Source of the DNA: Actinomycetota bacterium
Lineage (GTDB): Bacteria; Cyanobacteriota; Vampirovibrionia; Obscuribacterales; Obscuribacteraceae
DNA length: 9,290 nt
Direction of reading: 5' to 3'
Assembly: GCA_903970355.1 (NCBI GenBank)
Contig: CAJCIF010000108.1
Location: 1-9,290, forward strand
Positions 1-6,730 of the stretch are shown in pieces. A program made the translations under genes and the position numbers. The stretch's first letter is position 1, and each line of letters opens with the position of its first letter. The notes below the pieces were generated by a model, which was not told the DNA's origin, did not search any database, and saw nothing but the letters and a program-made list of their open reading frames with translations.

Positions 1-2915
1 AATTCGAAAGCGTTCCTGAACCTGCTCCTGCTACTGCCCCCGAACCGGAACCAATTTCCGCCGAGGTAGCAAAACAAATTAAAGACATGACGAGCAGTGC
101 CCAAAACCTGCCAGCCAGTGCGCAACCGCCGCCGGTGCCAAGCAGTGCCCCACAGCCGGATTTCTTTGGCAATCCACTCAGCCCTCCTCCAGCACCACAA
201 CCGGTGCCCGAACCGAAGCCGGCCGTCACCCCTTCCGTTTCCGTACCGATACACGATGACTTCTTCGCGTCACCAATTGGAATTGCCCCAACTGATACGA
301 AAATTACTACTCCAGCACCTACGTTTTCGCAATCCCTGACACCGCAGTCAAATTCTGAATCAGGCATGAACGGTGGTTTGTTCGATAAGCCTTTATCTGT
401 TGATCCCTCTGCTCCTCAAAATCAATTTGAAACCGATCCTGCTTTGCACAAAAAGGTGTCAGCGCCACTCGGCTATCAAAAGAAAGAAGGTGCTTCTATT
501 AAAGAAGAGGGCGATGCAGAACTTCACGAGCTAGTTGCGGGCGAAGAACATGAAGAGCATCCGAAAATGCCGACAAGGCGATCATTTTCTGGCAAAGGCA
601 ATGCCCAAACGAAAGGGCAGTCAGGTCATGGCAACGATCACGATCATGATCATGACCACGAGGATGACGATCACCACCACGTACCACGCACTTTCTTAAA
701 TCAGGAAGTCAATGTTCTTGGTATGAATCTCTCGATGAAGCAGGCTGCTGGAGCTGCTCTGGCCGCAATCGTATTTCTGTTTTTGACCTTCAGTTTGTTC
801 GCAAACCTGGCCGGTGGTTTGCTCAATGGTATTACAAATGGTTCCATCCTCAATGGCGTCAGTGGACCAATGGAACATCTGGCTGGTACCTGGAGTTTCA
901 GAGCAGTAGCAAAAACCCAAAAAATTGATGTGAAGGGACAATTTCTTCTGCACCAAAAAGGCAGCCAGATATTTGGTGAGGGCAAGGATAACAGCCAGGG
1001 CTACTTCCAATTTGCCGGCAGTATAAAAGGGACAGGCGATATTGATTTCGTAAAACAATATGTTCGAGGCAATGAACGAGTCGGTAAACCCGTTCAATTC
1101 CATGGCATGGTGACTTTGGATGAAGAGAAGAAGGTGCCTTTTGCTCAAGGTGATTGGCAGCTCAATACTTCGCAAGGCATGGGTTGGCGAAGGACACCTG
1201 TAACCATTCAAGGCGCCTGGGAAGGCCTGCAAGTAGCAGCCAACACGAAAGACGATTCCAACGCCAAACAGGTTGAAATTAAAGGTCCAGCGGGCGACAT
1301 GTCCGCAATTGGAATAAGAGCCGCTCTCATATTCGTGGGCTTAGCCATAGGCATCTTCGTCTTAGCCAGGAAATTCTTCGGTCCGGATGGTTGGAACAAC
1401 CAGCTCACCAAGCAGAAATATATTCCCTCTCAATTCTTGGGCGATCACAAAAAGGATGTCCGGGAACTCAGTTCGGCTCTCAAACCGGGCAGCATGCCGT
1501 TTGGACAGCGCTGCGAATGGAAACCATTCTTCCCCTGGGAAGCCAAAACTATTGCGCTTACGCCCGCGCTCCGGGCCAATAATCCACACGTCATAATGAT
1601 TGGTGCCGGCGACAAAGGAAAGAGCCGGTTAATGGCTAAGATGATTTCGCATGATATTGAGGCTGGTGACAGAGCCATTTGCGTAATTGATTCTGATGGC
1701 GGACTGGCCGAGTTGTTGACACGCTGGATTGCATCACATCCTCGGGCCAAAGAATTTGCCCAACGCGTAATCGTTATGGACCCAACTTACGAGTCTGGTT
1801 CACTGTCTTATAATCCTCTGGAGATGCCGGTAGATGGCGATTTGCAGGGTGCCGCTTCAGCAATTGTTTACGGCTTCAAAGCCATTTATACGGAGCCACC
1901 AGGCTCTCAAACTCAGTGGAATGCGCAAACCGCAAACATTCTGCGGAACGCAGCTCTACTTTTGATGATTAACAACAAGACCCTTACAGATCTGCCAACG
2001 TTGCTGCAAGAAAACGATTTCCGAGACATACTCCTGGAAGTAGCCGAGAAGCGCAAACGCGAAAGACCGGAATACAGCACATTGCTTGAAACATGGGGCA
2101 CATACAAACGATTAGCAAGAACAGATCAATGGATTACCTGGGTTGAGCCTATTCTCAACAGGGTGACACCAATGTTGAGCGATCCGCGCATTCGTCCAAT
2201 CCTCACTATGGAAAAAGGCGATATAGATCTCAAGGAGATAATCAAGCAGAAGAAAATATTGATCGTACGCATTCCGCAAGGACAGTTGGATCAAAACGCC
2301 AATTTGCTGGGCAGCTTGCTTGTCACCGGTTTAAAACAATCCGCACTTACAATTTCTCTGCGCGACAAAAACAGTCAACAACCAGTTGCTCTGTATCTAG
2401 ATGAGTTTGACAACTTCATTGAAAAAGAAACGTTCGATGCCATCACATCCGAAACCAAGAAATTCTCTATTGGTTTTGTGGGCGCAACCAAGAGCTTGCA
2501 GGACTTTCCAGAAGACTTCCGCAACCAGCTTGTTATAAACGTGGGCAGCATGGCTTGTTTCTCCCTTTCCAAGAAGGATGGAGACATGCTTGGACCAACA
2601 ATGTTCCGTGTAGATGGTAGAAAGAAAAAGCACGAAACCCTGCAGAATTTCTTCAACCCAATCAATACATCTCCTCAATTCGAGCTGATTTCAGACGAAG
2701 AAAAACTGAATATAGACCGCGTTGTTGGTCAGGCAGAGCGAACGTTCTACTTATATAGAGTAGGTACGGTTGCCGGTGTATTCCACTTGAAGAGCCATCC
2801 ATTCGCCGATATACCGGATAAGCACGTGAACAAGAAATTGATCGCCAAAATGCACGGCGTCCAGTCTGATAAATCTGCTAAGCAACCGCCGGAAAAGAGC
2901 GTATCGCGTGTTTAA
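1..2915 (+). CDS. VirD4/TraG-like membrane-anchored ATPase with long disordered N-terminus (5' partial)
   Basis: The reading frame is open from the first complete codon at position 3, so the ATG at 87 is probably internal and the true start lies left of the window. Numbered from that ATG (942 residues), residues 1-215 are Pro/Ser-rich and disordered, with an Asp/His tract at 184-198. A membrane span follows at about 217-245, a β-rich loop at about 248-403 containing LAGTW (265-269), and a second span at about 406-427. The cytoplasmic motor has Walker A GAGDKGKS (506-513), DSDGGL (535-540, in the place of the family's DPKGDL), SYNPLE (574-579), Walker B VALYLDEFDNF (767-777) and a TraG/VirD4-like GATKSLQDF segment (799-807). 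Coupling proteins of this family are hexameric pumps that bring DNA or protein substrates to a secretion channel. The ATPase class is clear; the substrate is unknown. The 155-residue loop is larger than is usual in VirD4. No relaxase or channel genes are visible, so a conjugation role is not shown. Confidence 0.8.
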   Translation, partial: FESVPEPAPATAPEPEPISAEVAKQIKDMTSSAQNLPASAQPPPVPSSAPQPDFFGNPLSPPPAPQPVPEPKPAVTPSVSVPIHDDFFASPIGIAPTDTKITTPAPTFSQSLTPQSNSESGMNGGLFDKPLSVDPSAPQNQFETDPALHKKVSAPLGYQKKEGASIKEEGDAELHELVAGEEHEEHPKMPTRRSFSGKGNAQTKGQSGHGNDHDHDHDHEDDDHHHVPRTFLNQEVNVLGMNLSMKQAAGAALAAIVFLFLTFSLFANLAGGLLNGITNGSILNGVSGPMEHLAGTWSFRAVAKTQKIDVKGQFLLHQKGSQIFGEGKDNSQGYFQFAGSIKGTGDIDFVKQYVRGNERVGKPVQFHGMVTLDEEKKVPFAQGDWQLNTSQGMGWRRTPVTIQGAWEGLQVAANTKDDSNAKQVEIKGPAGDMSAIGIRAALIFVGLAIGIFVLARKFFGPDGWNNQLTKQKYIPSQFLGDHKKDVRELSSALKPGSMPFGQRCEWKPFFPWEAKTIALTPALRANNPHVIMIGAGDKGKSRLMAKMISHDIEAGDRAICVIDSDGGLAELLTRWIASHPRAKEFAQRVIVMDPTYESGSLSYNPLEMPVDGDLQGAASAIVYGFKAIYTEPPGSQTQWNAQTANILRNAALLLMINNKTLTDLPTLLQENDFRDILLEVAEKRKRERPEYSTLLETWGTYKRLARTDQWITWVEPILNRVTPMLSDPRIRPILTMEKGDIDLKEIIKQKKILIVRIPQGQLDQNANLLGSLLVTGLKQSALTISLRDKNSQQPVALYLDEFDNFIEKETFDAITSETKKFSIGFVGATKSLQDFPEDFRNQLVINVGSMACFSLSKKDGDMLGPTMFRVDGRKKKHETLQNFFNPINTSPQFELISDEEKLNIDRVVGQAERTFYLYRVGTVAGVFHLKSHPFADIPDKHVNKKLIAKMHGVQSDKSAKQPPEKSVSRV
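636..680 (+). repeat. Asp/His codon tract in gene 1
   Basis: A run of alternating GAT/GAC and CAT/CAC codons encodes DHDHDHDHEDDDHHH (residues 184-198, numbered from the ATG at 87). It lies in the disordered cytoplasmic tail shortly before the first membrane span. Such tracts often bind divalent metals such as zinc or nickel, or act as charged spacers. Which applies here cannot be told from sequence. Confidence 0.7.
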
Positions 2916-2983
2916 CAAGCGCAACTCATGCTCAATTGGGTATTATCTTGTCAGATTGTCCTTGAACGGTTGGTTCAAGTTAT
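2916..2983 (+). promoter_or_regulatory. Intergenic leader of gene 2 with start-proximal hairpin (2961-2979)
   Basis: This 68-base gap is the only real intergenic space in the window. It contains a perfect inverted repeat, CTTGAAC (2961-2967) and GTTCAAG (2973-2979), around the 5-base loop GGTTG. The hairpin ends four bases before the ATG at 2984, so it occupies the space where a ribosome binding site should lie, and no Shine-Dalgarno-like purine run is seen there. It could control translation initiation of gene 2 or be an operator for a dimeric regulator. It lacks a following T-run, so it is not a convincing terminator. I see no convincing -35/-10 pair, and genes 1 and 2 may be cotranscribed. 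Confidence 0.4.
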
Positions 2984-5900
2984 ATGGTAATTGAAGACAG
3001 CAGCAGAAATATTTGGGAAGAGCGAATCGCTGATTTAAAGCGGCTCGATTTGGATTCGCTTGATGTTCAGCCGTTTGATCCAAGCAAGATTATCAGTTGG
3101 CCCATTCCCAATCTAACCTTTGTCAGGATAGACGGAGTACTTCGTTCCTGGGATATCGAGCGGGAAAAACAGCAGTCCTCCCAGCAGCCGGATCGAAACC
3201 AAGATCCAAACCAGTCTCCAAAGCGCATGTACCTAAGCGAAGACTTCCTTACTGGTTTGCATAGCCAGCGAGCCCATCTGGCCTATCTCGTTCTCGGCAG
3301 CAAAACTGGCGTCAACTATTACCTTGGTGCCTCGTTTCCGAGCGGAACGGACGGCGCTGATGGCACTCAGGACGCACAATCCATTTCTTTCAATACCGTG
3401 CGATCGGTTCTGAACAGCGTTTATAACGGTGTGGAAGTCTACAAAGATCCTTTCACAATGGACTCCATGAAAGCGCTCGTTTCGGCACGCGACAATTACG
3501 TGGGCGTTATGACCGGCATTCCTGCGCTTAAATCTACCGGTGGCGACACTTTAGACTCCGAACAGATTGAGCGTCTTTCCAATGGATTACCGGGACAAGA
3601 TTTTGGCTTCCTCGTTCTAGCGGTGCCTATTCCAAAGGGATTCGTAAACAAAGAAGAGTTTTCTGTCGTTGATCAGATTCAACGCGCTCAAGAAAACGAA
3701 GATCCGGAAAAGAAGCGAAGAATCAAATATTACCTGGAACTTCAGGATGCCTATTTGAAGCACGTACAACTTGGCACAGCGATTGGTAGTTGGCAAGTTG
3801 GTGCCTACTTTTTTGCTCCTGACCGTTCAGTTTTCAACCGATTGCAATCACTATTGCAAGCAACATATACAGATGAAACCAGCCGTCCAACGCCATTGCG
3901 AACGCATGAGCAAAAGGGCCTCAAAATGCATTTGGAGCAATTTGGTTTGCTCCGTAATGAAAGAACCGAACAGGGCATTCAGTCTTTGTTGCAATACAAG
4001 TTTTTGACTCCGCTAAATTCGCGCATGCTATCGGCATACATCCACTTGCCAAAAAAAGAAATGCCCGGCTTCCGCATTCGGCGTTCAGCTGAATTCAGTC
4101 TTGCTGAGATTCCACCCAAAAATAAGGATCGCGTTATTGCGATTGGCAATATTTTGGACAAAGGGGTTGATACAGGCAATCTTTATTATATAGATGTAGA
4201 TGCCATGCAAAAGCACACCATCGTATGCGGTGTCACAGGCGGCGGCAAAACAAATACCTGCTTCTATCTTTTAGGGCAACTTTGGAAATACGGCATCCCG
4301 TTCATGGTTTGCGAACCAGCTAAATCTGAGTATCGGCATATGATGCTCATGTCTGAAACGTTTAAAGGTGTCGGTCAAGCATTTTCTCTCGGGGATGAAA
4401 CTGTTTCTCCATTTCGACTCAACCCGTTCGAAATTATGAAGGGGGTAAAAGTTCAAACCCACCTTGACGCTCTCAAATCTGTGTTCAACGCCAGTTTTGA
4501 AATGTATTCACCGATGCCACAAGTTCTGGAAAAAGCGCTCAACTCCATTTATTCCGTAAGAGGATGGGATCTCATCCAAAACAAAAATCGTCGTTTGCCA
4601 CCTGGTGTCAACCCTGGTGATCCGGATTGTCCACCGGAAATTTATCCGACCATGAAAGACCTTTTTGAAATTATCGATCCAACGGTTGAATCGTTCGGAT
4701 ATTCGGAAAGAATCGGGCCTGACGTACAAGCCGCTCTCAAAGCCAGAATTGGCTCTTTGCTCATAGGCGGCAAAGGCCAGATGCTCAACACGCGCCGTTC
4801 GATACCGCCGGAAATTCTCTTCGGCAGGCCAACTGTCGTAGAACTGAAGATGGTATCAGAAGACAGCGAAAAATCATTTTTGATGGGTATGCTCTTAGTA
4901 TTTCTCTATGAGTATAGAGAAGCACTTGGGCCACACGATAATTTGCAACACGTTATGCTCGTTGAAGAAGCTCACCGACTTCTGAAGAATGTCCCCACTG
5001 CCCAGAGCGGTGAATCTGCCAACCCGGCTGGTAAAGCGGTTGAATTCTTTACCAACATGCTTGCAGAAATTCGTGCCTATGGTCAAGGATTCATCATTGC
5101 AGACCAAATTCCGAATAAACTTGCTCCAGAAGCGCTTAAAAACACGAACTTGAAAATAATGCACCGCATCGTCGCTACAGATGACCGCGACTCCATGGGT
5201 GGTGCAATGAACCTGGACGATATTCAAAAACGTCACGTAACAGCGCTTGGACAGGGGCGCGCCATTGTTTATGCAGAAAGAATGGAAAGTCCTTACCATC
5301 TCGCCATTATGTTCGACAAAACCAAAGAAGTGCCACCACCGGAAACTCCGGAAGAGTCTGATGAGATTGTTCGTCAAGCTATGAAAGGACTTGATATTGT
5401 ACAGACCTTTGATCGCCACCTTGGCTGCAAATACTGTTTACATCGCTGCGATTCCCAAATTTTAGATACTGCTATTTTGGTAGCGGATGATCCGATCTTC
5501 AGGCAAGTTTATAACAGATACATTCTTTCCACCGTCAAAGATCTCACTCAACTTGTTCACTTTAGAGCCCAGATCATTCATGAAATCATGCGGGTAATCG
5601 GTGGTAGAGCTCGTTCCGGTAATATAACCGGCATAACCTGGTGTGTTCTCACTCAGGCCACGGAACGCTATTTCGAACGCAAGGGCGAAGAGAATTATTG
5701 GTTTTACGATCAGGTACGCGAACAACATCTTCGCTGGCTAAACTTGCTTCGCCCAGCCTTCCAACCATCCGACGTCAACAAGCGGCTAGATATCAACATA
5801 TTGCGAGAATGGCGTGATGATTTCGTTGACTTGCACCGCCGCGATCAAGGTCCACTACCAACATGCGGACCGTGCACTTCCAAGTGTTTGTATCGCTTTG

Positions 5901-6220
5901 AAGTCTCCGAAGTGGTGAGAGATCCGAAGATCAAATTCGACTTCAACTCGTCAATTAACCGCAAGGATACCCCCGCTTCTGACTCCGCCGCCTGGTTCTG
6001 CCGATTGCTAACAGAACGCTTGATTGGGCAGGGTGACATAGATCTTTCCTATTGCCTTGCTGTTCACCTTATTAAAGATCAACAGCTATCTACAGACGCA
6101 CAACTCGTCTTATTGCACAAAGTAAGGGCAGCACTGGAGAACTTCCAGAACGAACAACAACAAGAAGAAGATGCTGGTGGTGGCGGAGGAGAAGGCGGCG
6201 GCGGTACTCCAGCGGCTTGA
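2984..6220 (+). CDS. HerA/DUF87-type ATPase with C-terminal twin CxxCxxxC motifs
   Basis: A large (1078-residue) predicted soluble P-loop ATPase. Residues 1-380 form a non-catalytic N-terminal region with a Gln/Asn-rich insert at about 60-80. The ATPase core holds Walker A GVTGGGKT (416-423), a strand ending in VCEPAKSEYR (442-451), SPFRLNPFE (475-483), Walker B HVMLVEEAH (656-664), and the Gln-bearing ADQIPNKL segment (706-713) followed by MHRI (726-729), the usual order in HerA/DUF87 proteins. A further region (about 800-1050) carries C815-C818-C822 and C961-C964-C968, which could bind zinc or an Fe-S cluster. The tail is Gln/Glu-rich and ends in GGGGGEGGGGTPAA. No signal peptide or membrane span is apparent. 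HerA-family proteins are hexameric DNA translocases, and VirB4-type secretion ATPases are relatives. The ATG at 2984 is the first start after an in-frame stop at 2963-2965. The family call is firm; the biological role is open. Confidence 0.85.
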   Translation: MVIEDSSRNIWEERIADLKRLDLDSLDVQPFDPSKIISWPIPNLTFVRIDGVLRSWDIEREKQQSSQQPDRNQDPNQSPKRMYLSEDFLTGLHSQRAHLAYLVLGSKTGVNYYLGASFPSGTDGADGTQDAQSISFNTVRSVLNSVYNGVEVYKDPFTMDSMKALVSARDNYVGVMTGIPALKSTGGDTLDSEQIERLSNGLPGQDFGFLVLAVPIPKGFVNKEEFSVVDQIQRAQENEDPEKKRRIKYYLELQDAYLKHVQLGTAIGSWQVGAYFFAPDRSVFNRLQSLLQATYTDETSRPTPLRTHEQKGLKMHLEQFGLLRNERTEQGIQSLLQYKFLTPLNSRMLSAYIHLPKKEMPGFRIRRSAEFSLAEIPPKNKDRVIAIGNILDKGVDTGNLYYIDVDAMQKHTIVCGVTGGGKTNTCFYLLGQLWKYGIPFMVCEPAKSEYRHMMLMSETFKGVGQAFSLGDETVSPFRLNPFEIMKGVKVQTHLDALKSVFNASFEMYSPMPQVLEKALNSIYSVRGWDLIQNKNRRLPPGVNPGDPDCPPEIYPTMKDLFEIIDPTVESFGYSERIGPDVQAALKARIGSLLIGGKGQMLNTRRSIPPEILFGRPTVVELKMVSEDSEKSFLMGMLLVFLYEYREALGPHDNLQHVMLVEEAHRLLKNVPTAQSGESANPAGKAVEFFTNMLAEIRAYGQGFIIADQIPNKLAPEALKNTNLKIMHRIVATDDRDSMGGAMNLDDIQKRHVTALGQGRAIVYAERMESPYHLAIMFDKTKEVPPPETPEESDEIVRQAMKGLDIVQTFDRHLGCKYCLHRCDSQILDTAILVADDPIFRQVYNRYILSTVKDLTQLVHFRAQIIHEIMRVIGGRARSGNITGITWCVLTQATERYFERKGEENYWFYDQVREQHLRWLNLLRPAFQPSDVNKRLDINILREWRDDFVDLHRRDQGPLPTCGPCTSKCLYRFEVSEVVRDPKIKFDFNSSINRKDTPASDSAAWFCRLLTERLIGQGDIDLSYCLAVHLIKDQQLSTDAQLVLLHKVRAALENFQNEQQQEEDAGGGGGEGGGGTPAA

Positions 6221-6229
6221 TAACATATG
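6218..6229 (+). promoter_or_regulatory. Tandem stop / start junction between genes 2 and 3
   Basis: Gene 2 ends with TGA (6218-6220). It is followed in the same frame by TAA (6221-6223), CAT, and the ATG of gene 3 (6227-6229). No Shine-Dalgarno sequence lies at a normal distance; the nearest AGGAG (6187-6191) is about 35 bases upstream, inside the Gly-rich codons of gene 2. Gene 3 is therefore likely translated by termination and reinitiation from gene 2. Confidence 0.6.
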
Positions 6230-6727
6230 CCGGAAGATGAAGATCAACAACAGACGAAAGACCCTGGTGAATTAGCACTAGTCGATGAACTCGGCATTGA
6301 AGAACAACTTTCCGATCCTATTTATGGTGGCAGGGGCAGATTATTTTCGACAGCCGGCCGCGAATCGCCTGTGGCAGAATTTACGGAAACTTTCCTGATC
6401 CTCCATCCACCTCAAAATCCGTTTACGGAAACCAATTTTGAAGACGAGCTCACGCCATCGACGAGCCCTCGTGGTGTGTTATTGGACAACTTTGGCAAAG
6501 AAAAAAAACTTCCCGGTGCCAAATACAATAACAATCCTCTCTATTGTTTATCAAAGCGTGACGAACAAACAGGGAAACACCTGGTAGCCTGGGTCGATCA
6601 GAACGGCAAGATGGGACTTCTTGAATTGGATGGTCGATATATAACTCATGACGTGGCAATCAAATTACGAAATCGCACGCACGACGGCGAGCTCGGAATA
6701 TTCCCAGAAATCAAACCAATTAGCTAG
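6227..6727 (+). CDS. Small acidic protein of unknown function, coupled to gene 2
   Basis: A 166-residue protein that I do not recognise. The first 30 or so residues are strongly acidic and Gln-rich (PEDEDQQQ, then DELGIEEQ). The middle is Pro-rich, Asp/Glu-containing and probably flexible (about 45-80). The C-terminal half, roughly 85-160, looks like a small folded β-rich domain (LYCLSKRDE, HLVAWVDQNGKMGLLELDG, ELGIFPEI). There is one cysteine (107), no signal peptide and no membrane span. The six-base gap after gene 2 and the shared reading frame suggest its product works with the HerA-like ATPase in fixed proportion, for example as an adaptor, regulator or substrate. That is inference from position only. 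The start is the only ATG that keeps the acidic segment, and there is no good ribosome binding site, which fits translational coupling. The stop TAG abuts the stop of the opposing gene. Confidence 0.7.
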   Translation: MPEDEDQQQTKDPGELALVDELGIEEQLSDPIYGGRGRLFSTAGRESPVAEFTETFLILHPPQNPFTETNFEDELTPSTSPRGVLLDNFGKEKKLPGAKYNNNPLYCLSKRDEQTGKHLVAWVDQNGKMGLLELDGRYITHDVAIKLRNRTHDGELGIFPEIKPIS

Positions 6728-6730
6728 TTA
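6725..6730. other. Abutting stop codons of convergent genes
   Basis: The plus-strand gene ends with TAG at 6725-6727, and the minus-strand gene ends with TAA read from 6730 to 6728. There is no spacer, so no dedicated terminator can lie between them. Any termination of either transcript must occur inside the coding sequence of the opposing gene. The AGGCGCCT palindrome at 6730-6737 followed by T residues has no loop and is coding sequence. Confidence 0.9.

Noticed and set aside
696..1232. Minus-strand 178-residue open frame inside gene 1
   Set aside because: It is antisense to the first membrane span and the loop domain of gene 1, and has no recognisable features or initiation signal.
2962..2990. 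TTGAAC as a -35 box for a promoter of gene 2
   Set aside because: No reasonable -10 hexamer lies 16-18 bases downstream. TATATG is only 13 bases away and overlaps the start codon.
4895..5419. Minus-strand 174-residue open frame inside gene 2
   Set aside because: It lies antisense to the conserved Walker B region of the HerA-like ATPase, which explains this stretch. No motif supports it.
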